The notes under the pieces were generated by a model. The model did no database searches and was not told where the DNA came from. It saw only the letters and a program-made list of their open reading frames with translations. Positions 9,838 to 17,653 of a DNA stretch of 64,000 nucleotides are shown here, one piece after another. The translations under genes and the position numbers were made by a program. Each line of letters opens with the position of its first letter. Within the stretch, counting starts at the first letter, position 1. The DNA comes from Mycolicibacterium arenosum (lineage in GTDB: Bacteria; Actinomycetota; Actinomycetes; Mycobacteriales; Mycobacteriaceae), in the NCBI RefSeq assembly GCF_024320865.1, contig NZ_JANDBD010000007.1, positions 1-64,000 of the forward strand, given 5' to 3'.

Positions 9838-10140
9838 TCAACCCAGGCGCAGGCCCTCCGGATGCTCCGCCAGCCACCGCTGCTCGACGCGCTTGACGCG
9901 GTGGTGTTCCAGAGCGATCAGAATCGCCCCCGCGGTGACCAGCGCACCGGCGATGAACCCCAGCGGCAGTTGCATCTCGGTCCTGCCGTACGCCGTCGCG
10001 GCGATGAAGCCGGCGATGGTGACGGTCCCGAGCATGATGAGCCCGAGGCCGGGCAGCCACAGCGTGTCGATGAAGGACTCTCCGGCGTGCGGTTGAGTGG
10101 TGCGAGCGTGATCCACGGGATCGTGATGCGCGCCTTTCAT
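9838..10140 (-). CDS. UsfY-like small membrane protein
   Basis: Product of 100 residues. The N-terminus has DPVDHARTTQPHAGESFIDT and the C-terminus EHHRVKRVEQRWLAEHPE. Both resemble UsfY, the SigF-regulon protein beside rsbW-sigF in M. tuberculosis (remembered similarity, not searched). Two membrane helices lie at about 32-52 and 62-80. Start 10140 is preferred to the ATG at 10146 because AGGGAG then sits six bases upstream; with the longer start the Shine-Dalgarno would touch the ATG. A perfect CRP-type palindrome lies 44 bases upstream of the start. A GGGTAA element resembling a SigF -10 is directly next to it. Function unknown, stress-related by family. Confidence 0.6.
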   Translation of the reverse strand: MKGAHHDPVDHARTTQPHAGESFIDTLWLPGLGLIMLGTVTIAGFIAATAYGRTEMQLPLGFIAGALVTAGAILIALEHHRVKRVEQRWLAEHPEGLRLG

Positions 10141-10183
10141 CAGCATCTCCCTTCGTGAAGAGATGCCCCCAGCGTACGCCTGT

Positions 10184-10199
10184 TGTGAGCTGGATCACA
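10184..10199. promoter_or_regulatory. Perfect CRP-type operator, TGTGA-N6-TCACA
   Basis: TGTGA at 10184-10188 and TCACA at 10195-10199 with a six-base spacer exactly match the consensus of mycobacterial CRP (Rv3676 family). On the minus strand the site lies immediately downstream of a GGGTAA element (10205-10200), so it would cover the likely transcription start of the UsfY-like gene and could repress it. It lies about 128 bases upstream of the divergent kinase gene. Confidence 0.6.
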
Positions 10200-10229
10200 T
10201 TACCCATCCCTGACGAACGCGCACCTATG

Positions 10230-10288
10230 CGCGAGATGGAATCTGACGACGCTGCGGGCCCTCGAACGTCGTCAGATTCCATGTCGCG
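10230..10288. repeat. 59-bp dispersed palindrome, copy A
   Basis: Arms of 22 nt at 10230-10251 and 10267-10288 pair with one mismatch around a 15-nt loop. The arm core is GGAATCTGACGACG. It is intergenic, between the divergent UsfY-like and kinase genes. Three more copies in the window share arm sequence and the exact 15-nt loop (27755-27813, 28739-28797, 53398-53456). Confidence 0.85.
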
Positions 10289-10326
10289 AACCCCGACCAT
10301 GATCATGCGGAATGTAGACTCCGCGC

Positions 10327-11877
10327 ATGGCGTTGACCAGCGGCGATACGTTCGCGGGCTATGAGGTCATCCGGAAGCTCGGCGCCGGAGGCATGGGGGA
10401 CGTGTACCTGGTCCGGCATCCCCGGCTGCCGCGGCAGTACGCGCTGAAGACCTTGTCGGCGTCGCTGACCGAGGACCAGGACTTCCGCAAGCGGTTCAGC
10501 CGCGAGGCGGAACTGGCCGCCGAGCTGTCGCATCCGCACATCGTCGGCGTGCACGATCGCGGCGAGTTCGAGGGTCAGCTGTGGATCGCGATGGATTACA
10601 TCGAGGGCGTCGACGCGGCGCAACTGCTGCGCGACCACTATCCGCTCGGCATGCCCGAGGAGCAGGTGTCCGAGATCGTCACCGCGGTCGCGGAAGCCCT
10701 CGACTACGCGCACGAGCGCAAGCTGCTGCACCGCGACGTGAAGCCGGCGAACATCCTGATCGACGACTCCAACCCGAAGCGGCGCCGCATCCTGCTCGCC
10801 GACTTCGGCATCGCCCGCCGGACCGACGACATCGCGGGCATCACCGCGACCAACACCACGATCGGGTCGGTGGCCTACGCGCCGCCGGAGCAGCTCATGG
10901 GTCAGAAGCTCGACGGCCGGGCCGACGAATACGCCCTCGCCGCAACGGCTTTCCATCTGCTGAGCGGGAATCCGCCGTTCGAGAACTCGAATCCCGCGGT
11001 GGTGATCAGCGGACACCTCAACGTGCCGCCGCCACCGCTGATGCAGAAGCGTCCGGAACTCGGGCATCTCAACGGCGTGGTCGCCAAGGCGATGTCGAAG
11101 AGCCGCGACGCCAGGTACGCGACGTGCCGCGACTTCGCCGACGCGCTGTCGTCGCAGGTCGCCAAGGGCAACGCGACGACACCGTTGCCGCCACCTCCCC
11201 CACCGGCCTACGCACCGCCGTCCGCCCCGCCCGCGTACCCCCCGCCGGTGCAGACGTACCCGCAGACACCGCCGCCGTTCCAGGCGCACCCCGCCCCGAG
11301 CACTCCCCCCAACTACTGGGATCAGCAGCCGAGCCAGTCGTCGTCGGGGGTGATGCGGCCCGCGGTGCTGATTCCCGTGGCGGTGGTCGCGGTGCTGATC
11401 CTGGGGCTCGGCGCGTTCGGAGTGACCCGGTTGCTGTCGAGCGACTCCACGCCGACCGCGAGCAGCACGACGCGGACGACCCCGACGAGCGAGGATCCCG
11501 CGCCGTCGTCCACACCGGAATCCACGCCGGAATCCACGTCGGAGACGCCGTCGCTGACGACGGCGCCGTCCACAGCCGCGCTACCGCCGCCGTCGACCGT
11601 GACGGTGACCGCACCCACGCCGACGACGATCTCCGGCATCGAGGCGAAGGAGTCCTACGTCTGCAACGACGACGAGATCGTCGTGTCGGGCATCGGCAAC
11701 GAGGTGAACATCTCCGGGCACTGCCTGAAGGTCACGGTGTCGGGTCAGCGACACAAGGTCTTCATCGACAACGCCGACGTGATCTCGGTCAGCGGCATCG
11801 ACAACGTCGTGACCTACTACAACCCGAACGCTCAGGTCGACAAGTCGGGCATCGACAACACCGTCCAGAAGGGCTGA
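10327..11877 (+). CDS. PknF-like membrane Ser/Thr protein kinase with DUF3060 sensor domain
   Basis: Product of 516 residues. Kinase domain about 12-275: glycine loop GAGGMGDVYL, ATP lysine Lys41, catalytic HRDVKPAN (Asp136), DFG 159-161, and activation-loop threonines 174-178 before APPEQ. A Pro-rich juxtamembrane linker (285-340) leads to one membrane helix at about 345-367. A Ser/Thr/Pro linker then precedes an extracytoplasmic DUF3060 domain (445-513) with repeated VSGI(G/D)N motifs. This order matches PknF-type mycobacterial kinases but with a DUF3060 tail as presumed ligand-binding sensor. No substrate gene such as an FHA protein or ABC transporter lies next to it. Start ATG 10327 follows a short hairpin and lacks a clear Shine-Dalgarno, so it may be leaderless. 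Confidence 0.9.
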   Translation: MALTSGDTFAGYEVIRKLGAGGMGDVYLVRHPRLPRQYALKTLSASLTEDQDFRKRFSREAELAAELSHPHIVGVHDRGEFEGQLWIAMDYIEGVDAAQLLRDHYPLGMPEEQVSEIVTAVAEALDYAHERKLLHRDVKPANILIDDSNPKRRRILLADFGIARRTDDIAGITATNTTIGSVAYAPPEQLMGQKLDGRADEYALAATAFHLLSGNPPFENSNPAVVISGHLNVPPPPLMQKRPELGHLNGVVAKAMSKSRDARYATCRDFADALSSQVAKGNATTPLPPPPPPAYAPPSAPPAYPPPVQTYPQTPPPFQAHPAPSTPPNYWDQQPSQSSSGVMRPAVLIPVAVVAVLILGLGAFGVTRLLSSDSTPTASSTTRTTPTSEDPAPSSTPESTPESTSETPSLTTAPSTAALPPPSTVTVTAPTPTTISGIEAKESYVCNDDEIVVSGIGNEVNISGHCLKVTVSGQRHKVFIDNADVISVSGIDNVVTYYNPNAQVDKSGIDNTVQKG

Positions 11878-11998
11878 GCCACATCTCGACACGGTCACGA
11901 ACGCGTACCTGTTGATGACTCAGTAGCCCCATGAGTCACACCGTTCACTAACGTCACTTCGGATAGCCAGCTAGCTTCGGCCCCCCGAAAGGTGTCAC

Positions 11999-13426
11999 AT
12001 GTCGCCGCGTCTTCGAATCACCTCGGCGACAGTCGCGACGGTGGTCGTCGGCGCGAGCCTCGCGATCGTCCCGCCACCGCAGGCACTCGCCGAGCCGTGC
12101 ACCGGCGCGGCCGCCGCGGCACGCCCGCTGCCGAATCAGGCGTTCGAGATCCCCAACCCGTCTGGCATCGCCCCGCTCAACCGACCGATCGGTCACAAGC
12201 CGACGGGCGCGAACGAAGCCGCCCCGGCGCCCAAACTGGGCCAGTTGCCGTTGATGATCATGAAGGCGCTGATACCCGCGCCGGTGAAGCAGAATTCGGG
12301 GCAGGTCCAGCAACAGGCCGCCGTGGTACCGCAGCCGGCTCCCGCACCCCAGCAACAGATTCCGGCCCCCCAGCCCGCGCCTGCCGCGGCGGCCCCCGTG
12401 CCCAGGCCCTTACCCGCGGGACCGTTGACGTCGTCCGTCGTCGGGATGGTCACCGGCCCGGACAGCCCGAACAAGACCATCGAGCGGTTCGCCATCACCG
12501 GCACCGACCTCGGAATCATGTGGGACAACGGCGATTCCGCCAACCGCCAGGTGCTGATGGCCTTCGGTGACACGAACGGCTACTGCGACGTGCCGGGTAA
12601 GCAGTGGCGCTACAACGCGTTGATGCGGACGACCGATCGTGCGCTCGACCGGACCGTCGCCGTGGCGGACGGCGTGGTGGGCAATCCGTACTCCGGTTCG
12701 CCGGTGTGGCGGCCGGGCATCTCCAAGCAGATCGTGAACACGATCAACCGAGCGCCGTCGGAGACCGGGATCATCCCCACCGCGGGTGTGGCGATCGGCC
12801 GCAGCCAGGTCATGAACTTCATGTCGATCAGGAACTGGGACAGCCCCGGTTCGTGGTCGACGAACTTCTCGGCGCTCGCGGTGTCGTCGGACAACGGTGA
12901 GAACTGGGGCGTCTACCCGAACACCGTGCGCCCGGTCGGCGGCGGCCACCAGAACTTCCAGATGGGCGCGTTCCTCAAGCCCGGTCCCGGCGATCCGTAC
13001 CTCTACTCGTTCGGAACCCCCTCCGGCCGTTCGGGTTCGGCGTACGTCGCGCGAGTGGCGCCGAACCTGGTACCCGACCTGACCAAGTGGGAGTACTGGA
13101 ACGGCAACGCGTGGGTGCCCTCCGACGCCGCGGCCGCCGCACCCGTCATCCCCGGCCCGGTCGGCGAGATGTCGGCCCAGTACAACACCTACCTGAATCA
13201 GTATCTGGCGCTGTACTGCAACGGTGCGAACGACGTCGTCATGCGCACGTCGCCTGCGCCGCAGGGCCCGTGGAGTCCGGAGCAGGTCCTGGTGCGCTCC
13301 AGCGAGATCCCCGGCGGCATCTACGCGCCGTACCTGCACCCGTGGTCGACGGGCAAGGACCTGTACTACAACCTCTCCCAGTGGTCGACGTACAACGTGA
13401 TGCTGCTGAAGACGACGCTGCCGTAA
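11999..13426 (+). CDS. Secreted DUF4185-domain protein
   Basis: Product of 475 residues with a signal peptide ending near residue 31 (QALA before EPC). An Ala/Pro/Gln-rich linker spans about 85-140. The DUF4185 domain follows, with motifs such as TDLGIMWDNG, MAFGDTNGYC and repeated SDNGENW-like blades that suggest a five-bladed propeller of the glycosidase/sialidase-like class. DUF4185 proteins are common secreted proteins of mycobacteria; one M. tuberculosis relative is reported as an arabinogalactan hydrolase, so cell-wall glycan turnover is plausible but not shown here. The gene stands alone, 121 bases after the kinase gene. Confidence 0.8.
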   Translation: MSPRLRITSATVATVVVGASLAIVPPPQALAEPCTGAAAAARPLPNQAFEIPNPSGIAPLNRPIGHKPTGANEAAPAPKLGQLPLMIMKALIPAPVKQNSGQVQQQAAVVPQPAPAPQQQIPAPQPAPAAAAPVPRPLPAGPLTSSVVGMVTGPDSPNKTIERFAITGTDLGIMWDNGDSANRQVLMAFGDTNGYCDVPGKQWRYNALMRTTDRALDRTVAVADGVVGNPYSGSPVWRPGISKQIVNTINRAPSETGIIPTAGVAIGRSQVMNFMSIRNWDSPGSWSTNFSALAVSSDNGENWGVYPNTVRPVGGGHQNFQMGAFLKPGPGDPYLYSFGTPSGRSGSAYVARVAPNLVPDLTKWEYWNGNAWVPSDAAAAAPVIPGPVGEMSAQYNTYLNQYLALYCNGANDVVMRTSPAPQGPWSPEQVLVRSSEIPGGIYAPYLHPWSTGKDLYYNLSQWSTYNVMLLKTTLP

Positions 13427-13441
13427 CTAGGGCCGCACCGG

Positions 13442-13750
13442 TCAGAAGTCGACGGTCTGCGCGGTGGAGATCTCCCAGGTGGCGATCTTCCCCGATTCGA
13501 CGAGCAACGCCTGCATTTCGGCGTCGTTGTAGACCTTCTCCTGAATCTCGCCGAAGCGGGTCCAGTTCGGGGCCGTCACCAGCATGGTCAGCACGTTCGT
13601 CTGCGGCCCGCCGATCGCCGTAGCCAGCAGGGTGACGTTCTCCCCGCCGTGCTTCTCGATGATGTCCTTGGATTTCGAGAGTTGTTTCTGCAGCTGATCC
13701 CAGACATCACCCGCTCGCGGATGGATGGCGACTGCGGTCACGATGGTCAT
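13442..13750 (-). CDS. Small hypothetical protein, dimeric alpha-beta-barrel-like
   Basis: Product of 102 residues starting MTIVTAVAIHP, preceded by an AGAGGG Shine-Dalgarno; an upstream in-frame start at 13786 is rejected for lack of one. Alternating strands and a central helix (VWDQLQKQLSKSKDIIEKHG) and a terminal AQTVDF resemble NIPSNAP/ABM-like dimeric barrels. I do not recognise a specific family. It is convergent with the DUF4185 gene and separated from the next gene by 127 bases. Confidence 0.6.
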   Translation of the reverse strand: MTIVTAVAIHPRAGDVWDQLQKQLSKSKDIIEKHGGENVTLLATAIGGPQTNVLTMLVTAPNWTRFGEIQEKVYNDAEMQALLVESGKIATWEISTAQTVDF

Positions 13751-13877
13751 GATCCCTCTACCTTCCTTACCGGCATGCCGTTGCACCCCTTGGCAACTCG
13801 CGTAGCCGGCAGCTCATTAGGCGCTCACAGGCGGGTGCGGCGCTAGAGGCGAAAGGCCCTTAGCTGAAGGGGTGGCG

Positions 13878-14330
13878 CTAGGGCCGCACCGGGTGCCTGC
13901 TGAGGATCGACACCCGGTTGAACGAGTTGATCGCGATGGCCACCCAGATGATGGCGGAGAGCTCGTCGTCGGTGAGAACCTCTCGCGCACGCGCGTATTC
14001 GCGCTCGGCGGTGTCGTGGTCGGGCAGGTCGGTGGTGAGTTCGGCGAGCCGCAGCGCGGCCTGCTCGCGGTCGTCGAACAACTCGACGTCGCGCCACACC
14101 GACAGCGTCGCCAGCTTCGTGTCGGTCACCCCCACCGTGAGCGCCTTGCGGTGGTGCACCTCGAGGCAGGTCGGGCAGCCGTTGATCTGCGAGCACCGCA
14201 CGTTGACGAGCTCGACGAGGGCGCGGTCCAGCCCGGCCTCCTTCGCAACGCCGTAGACCGCGGTCGACACTCCGACGAGTGCCTTGTAGGCGGCGGGGGT
14301 CTGCTTGTCGATGTTCACGTGATCGTGCAT
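13878..14330 (-). CDS. Carboxymuconolactone decarboxylase / AhpD-like protein
   Basis: Product of 150 residues with the AhpD-type core: Glu40 in ALVELVNVRCSQINGC, the redox pair Cys52-x-x-Cys55 (CPTC), and His59-His60. The C-terminal half has the usual ELSAIIWVAIAINSFNRV helix. Such proteins are alkylhydroperoxidase-like thiol peroxidases; the physiological reductant is not evident here. Start ATG 14330 gives a standard-length protein; a longer frame up to 14624 would run through the divergent acetyltransferase gene and is rejected. Confidence 0.82.
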   Translation of the reverse strand: MHDHVNIDKQTPAAYKALVGVSTAVYGVAKEAGLDRALVELVNVRCSQINGCPTCLEVHHRKALTVGVTDTKLATLSVWRDVELFDDREQAALRLAELTTDLPDHDTAEREYARAREVLTDDELSAIIWVAIAINSFNRVSILSRHPVRP

Positions 14331-14354
14331 GAGGCCTGATCGTAGGGTGGAGTC

Positions 14355-14693
14355 ATGGCTCTGACCGACAAGACCGGCGCACCCGTCGACGTGACCAAGG
14401 AACCCGGCGAGTTCACCATCGCCGTCGACGGGAAGAAGGTGGGCCTCACGCAGGTCGTTGACATCGGCGAGCAGCGCGTCTTCCCGCACACCGAGGTCGA
14501 CGAGGCCTACGGCGGTCGCGGCCTCGCGACGGTCCTGATCGGCGAGGCACTCGCCCGCACCAAAGCCGACGGCCTGCGGATCGTGCCGATCTGCCCGACG
14601 GTCGTCGCCTACGTCGAGAAGCATCCCGAGTACGCCGACGTGGTCGACAAACCGACCCGCGAGATCATCGCGCAGCTGAAGTCGAAGTCATGA
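14355..14693 (+). CDS. Small GNAT-like N-acetyltransferase
   Basis: Product of 112 residues of the short GNAT/YjdJ class. The acetyl-CoA loop is in DEAYGGRGLATVLIGEAL, and the C-terminus has the usual ICPTVVAYVEKHPEYADVV. The substrate is unknown. The stop overlaps the start of the NYN gene by four bases (ATGA at 14690), so the two are translated together. The divergent AhpD-like gene begins 24 bases upstream. Confidence 0.82.
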   Translation: MALTDKTGAPVDVTKEPGEFTIAVDGKKVGLTQVVDIGEQRVFPHTEVDEAYGGRGLATVLIGEALARTKADGLRIVPICPTVVAYVEKHPEYADVVDKPTREIIAQLKSKS

Positions 14694-15550
14694 CCGACAC
14701 CGCCGCCGCCCGCGTCGCGGTCTATCTCGACTTCGACAACATCGTCATCTCGCGATACGACCAGGTGCACGGCCGCAGCTCCTACCAGAAGGACAAGGCA
14801 AGCGGGCTGAAGCGGGACAAGCTCGCGGCCTCGACTGTGGACGTCGGGGCGATCATCGACTTCGCGTCGTCGTTCGGGACGCTGGTGCTGACGCGGGCGT
14901 ACGCCGACTGGTCGACGGACATGAACGCCGACTACCGCGGTCAACTCGTCGCCCGTGCCGTCGATCTCGTCCAGCTCTTCCCGGCGGCCGCGTACGGCAA
15001 GAACGGCGCCGACATCCGGCTGGCGGTGGACACCGTCGAGGACATGTTCCGACTCCCCGACCTGACGCACGTGGTGATCGTGGCAGGCGATTCCGACTAC
15101 ATCGCGCTCGCGCAGCGGTGCAAGCGGTTGGGCCGCTACGTCGTCGGCATCGGCGTCGCCGGGTCCTCCAGTCGCGCGCTGGCGTCAGCGTGCGATGAGT
15201 TCGTCATCTACGACGCGCTGCCAGGGGTTCCCGCGCTCGACCCCGATCCGACGCCGGCGAGGAAGGCGGCGCCGAAGCGAGAAGCCCGCAGGGACGCCGA
15301 CGAGGAGCCCGATCCGCAGGACGCCGCCACCGCGCTGCTGTCCCGCGCGCTGCAGATCGGCTTGGAGAAGGACGACGCGGAGTGGCTGCACAACTCGGCG
15401 GTGAAGGCTCAGATGAAGCGCATGGACCCGTCGTTCAGCGAGAAGTCGTTGGGCTATCGGAGCTTCAGCGATTTCCTGCGTGCCCGCGCCCGCGACGACG
15501 TCGTCGAGCTGGACGAGAGCTCGACGACGCGGCTGGTGAGACTGAAGTAG
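14690..15550 (+). CDS. NYN-domain (PIN-like) putative ribonuclease with OST-HTH/LOTUS domain
   Basis: Product of 286 residues. The N-terminal NYN domain (about 8-165) has the acidic residues expected for metal-dependent RNA cleavage: YLDFDNI (Asp14, Asp16), NGADIRLAVD and VAGDSDY. A charged linker (about 180-215) leads to an OST-HTH/LOTUS module (about 215-286, ending YRSFSDFLRARARDDVVEL), an RNA-binding fold often paired with NYN. The family (LabA/DUF88-like) is inferred to act on structured RNA. The start overlaps the acetyltransferase stop (ATGA). Confidence 0.82.
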   Translation: MTDTAAARVAVYLDFDNIVISRYDQVHGRSSYQKDKASGLKRDKLAASTVDVGAIIDFASSFGTLVLTRAYADWSTDMNADYRGQLVARAVDLVQLFPAAAYGKNGADIRLAVDTVEDMFRLPDLTHVVIVAGDSDYIALAQRCKRLGRYVVGIGVAGSSSRALASACDEFVIYDALPGVPALDPDPTPARKAAPKREARRDADEEPDPQDAATALLSRALQIGLEKDDAEWLHNSAVKAQMKRMDPSFSEKSLGYRSFSDFLRARARDDVVELDESSTTRLVRLK

Positions 15551-15642
15551 CGCGGCCGCTCAGCAACTCGCTAGGGCATGGGGAGATCGGTCGAATAACT
15601 GCCGCGCCGAGCACGTTTTCGTGTGAGGATGTGTCGGTTGAC

Positions 15643-15659
15643 GGCCCTGGAGGAGGGCC
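15643..15659 (+). promoter_or_regulatory. GC-rich hairpin in the leader of the 15683 gene
   Basis: GGCCCT (15643-15648) and AGGGCC (15654-15659) form a perfect 6-bp stem with a 5-nt loop, 24 bases before the GTG start. A TTGACG element overlaps its 5' side. It could be a leader hairpin; no specific regulator is implied. Confidence 0.35.
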
Positions 15660-15682
15660 CACAAACGGGGGGTGGCTAACGC

Positions 15683-16792
15683 GTGACGAGAGACAGCGAC
15701 GGCGCGCAACCCAGGGTGAACCTGCGGAAGCCGGATTCCCCTCCCCCGCTGCCCCCTCCGGTGCGTCCCGCGCCTCCACCCGGCTCAGTAGAGCGGCCAC
15801 CGAACGGTTACCCGAACCAATCGCCGCAGGGACGGCAGCACGAATCATCAAGTAGGGTCAAGCCCTTCGTGATTGCCACAGCGGCGGCAGCAGCTGTCGT
15901 TCTGATCGGCGTGCTCGTCGGCAACACACTGCTCTCGGATTCGACGAGAAGTTCGACCGATAGCGGCGGTTCGCGGTCGACGAGTGCCGATGACGCCGTC
16001 CCGTGCTCCACTCCGCCCGACGTATCCGTGACGTCAGCCCAACTCACCAGCAGTGGGCTGTCCGTGTCGACCCTTCTCACCGCCAATTGCGGTGAGGGCG
16101 ACGTCGTCACCGATCCGTCTTTCGGGCTGACGATCTCGGACGGCGGGCGCGACGTCGCCGCCGCGACGTTCGATACACGGTCGGACCCCATCGTGATCCT
16201 GCCGGGCGAAACGGCACAGCGGGAGTTCGTGTTTCCCGATGGGATGTTCTGGCGTATCCCGGAGACCTACTCGAGCGGTGCCGGCGGCCTCGTCGCAAGA
16301 TCCGTCCCCAGTTCGACGGGGTCGCCGGTATCGGGACCGACGTCCGACGGGGCCTCGACCATCATTGCGGCCTCCGCGATGCAGCCCGCCAATGACAGCC
16401 CCGACGGGGCTGCGCTTTCAGCGCTTCGGGATATCACCGCCTCGGATCGCTCGTACATCTCGCAATCCCTCACCGACCGCTGGATTCCGCAGATCAGTTC
16501 CAAGCGACCGGGCCTCGTCGCCGAGGGGATCACGTGGACACCATCGGACATTCTCCGTGAACACCTCGCACTCCGGCAGCGCTACGACGACGTGCGACTG
16601 ATCTGGTCCGGCGATTGGACCACGTTCAGCACGCCCGACTGGTGGGTCACCGTCGTCGGCGACCCGTCAACCGACTCCTCGACAGCCCTGAACTGGTGCG
16701 TATCCGCCGGATTGGATTTCGACCACTGCTTCGCAAAGATCGTCAGCGCGTCGCGCGGTGTCGACGGCACCACGATGATGCAGAAGCGATAA
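15683..16792 (+). CDS. Single-pass membrane protein with Pro-rich cytoplasmic tail, partner of the type-VII-like cluster
   Basis: Product of 369 residues. A Pro-rich N-terminus (1-58) is followed by one membrane helix (about 61-84) and an extracytoplasmic part. The C-terminal about 115 residues (ITASDRSYISQSLTDRW through DFDHCFAKIVS) match a recurrent actinobacterial exported domain also seen at the end of some kinases; its ligand is not known. The GTG start follows GGGGGTGG. It is convergent with, and 14 bases from, the minus-strand operon of the FtsK-like ATPase. This suggests it belongs to the same unit, perhaps as membrane receptor, but that is inference. Confidence 0.65.
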   Translation: MTRDSDGAQPRVNLRKPDSPPPLPPPVRPAPPPGSVERPPNGYPNQSPQGRQHESSSRVKPFVIATAAAAAVVLIGVLVGNTLLSDSTRSSTDSGGSRSTSADDAVPCSTPPDVSVTSAQLTSSGLSVSTLLTANCGEGDVVTDPSFGLTISDGGRDVAAATFDTRSDPIVILPGETAQREFVFPDGMFWRIPETYSSGAGGLVARSVPSSTGSPVSGPTSDGASTIIAASAMQPANDSPDGAALSALRDITASDRSYISQSLTDRWIPQISSKRPGLVAEGITWTPSDILREHLALRQRYDDVRLIWSGDWTTFSTPDWWVTVVGDPSTDSSTALNWCVSAGLDFDHCFAKIVSASRGVDGTTMMQKR

Positions 16793-16806
16793 CGCCCAAG
16801 GTGTTT

Positions 16807-17151
16807 CTACGAGCGGATGCCTGCCGAGAGTTGCTTGTTGCCGAAAACCTCGACAGCCACGCCGATCAGGATGAACAGAAAACCCGTCCAGCCACCTGAA
16901 CCGGCGCTCGTCGCGATGAGGCCGAAGAGCAACGTCGCAGCACCCGCGAAGTTGGCTAAGCCAGTCGAGTCCTTAACCCTCGTGTAGCTGAGGACGACCA
17001 GGAGGGCGCCTGCCGTCAGCGGGATGAACGCGAGAGTCCCCGCGGCGTACGTCGACACCATCGCCACGCCGATGAGCTGGACCACGAGGCCACCGAGCCC
17101 GATGCCCAGTCCGCGCTGGCGGAGCTGAACCCCCGTCTGCGAAGTACTCAT
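16807..17151 (-). CDS. Small polytopic membrane protein of the type-VII-like operon
   Basis: Product of 114 residues with four hydrophobic segments at about 14-34, 37-56, 65-81 and 86-105, and a short basic tail. I recognise no named family. It is the last gene of a five-gene minus-strand operon, seven bases after the WXG100-like gene. The ATPase in this operon has no membrane helix of its own, so this protein is a candidate membrane anchor or channel part. Confidence 0.65.
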   Translation of the reverse strand: MSTSQTGVQLRQRGLGIGLGGLVVQLIGVAMVSTYAAGTLAFIPLTAGALLVVLSYTRVKDSTGLANFAGAATLLFGLIATSAGSGGWTGFLFILIGVAVEVFGNKQLSAGIRS

Positions 17152-17158
17152 ATCCGCC

Positions 17159-17425
17159 CTACCGTCCGAGGTACTGCTGGAGTTGCTGTGCTTTGCGGTT
17201 GAGCATCCGCTGGCTCTCGTCGCTTACCTGCTCGATCTGCTTGGCCATCCGCGCGATTGCCTCAAGGTTCTTCTCGAAGTCCTTGCGCACGTTGTCATTC
17301 CATTGACTCGAATTCAACGCGCTCCGCACCTTGCGAACCGATCCATCGATCGACGCGCTCGCGTTCTTCAGCTCCCTCGCCATCGCGACAAGCGCCGCGG
17401 GATCGGTGTCTATTCTTCCTGCCAT
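17159..17425 (-). CDS. WXG100-like small helical protein (88 residues)
   Basis: All-helical 88-residue protein with a central turn, as in EsxA/EsxB. The WXG position reads W-N-D (in SSQWNDNVRKDF), so the glycine is replaced by Asp. No YxxxD/E export signal is present at the C-terminus (ends QQYLGR). The start ATG is preceded by a strong AGGAGGAA that overlaps the stop of the neighbouring small gene. Size, helix-turn-helix layout and operon context with an FtsK/EccC-type ATPase support a type VII substrate or chaperone role; it probably pairs with the 72-residue neighbour. Confidence 0.7.
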   Translation of the reverse strand: MAGRIDTDPAALVAMARELKNASASIDGSVRKVRSALNSSQWNDNVRKDFEKNLEAIARMAKQIEQVSDESQRMLNRKAQQLQQYLGR

Positions 17426-17434
17426 GTCTTCCTC

Positions 17435-17653
17435 CTAGGACGGCCCCAACAGTTTTTCGGCTTCATCGAACGTCGCATTCAATTCGCTCAGAGCGGCACC
17501 GTAGGCGCGGTCCTCGGCATCGAATTCGTCGAGCACGTCCAGGAACCTGCGTGCGGCGGAGTCCTGCCACAGCGACTGCGCGTGCTGTATCGCGCGGTGC
17601 CGGTCCACGAGATTGCGCTGATGCGTGTTGATCTGGCTGCTCACAAGGCTCAT
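17435..17653 (-). CDS. WXG100-like small helical protein (72 residues)
   Basis: Product of 72 residues, two helices separated by SLWQDSAARRFLDVL, in which W-Q-D takes the place of W-x-G. No YxxxD/E motif is visible. The start at 17653 overlaps the stop of the upstream gene by four bases (ATGA), which decides against the longer frame beginning at 17671. It and the next gene share the W-x-D variant, as expected for a co-evolving heterodimer. Function is inferred from fold and context. Confidence 0.65.
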   Translation of the reverse strand: MSLVSSQINTHQRNLVDRHRAIQHAQSLWQDSAARRFLDVLDEFDAEDRAYGAALSELNATFDEAEKLLGPS

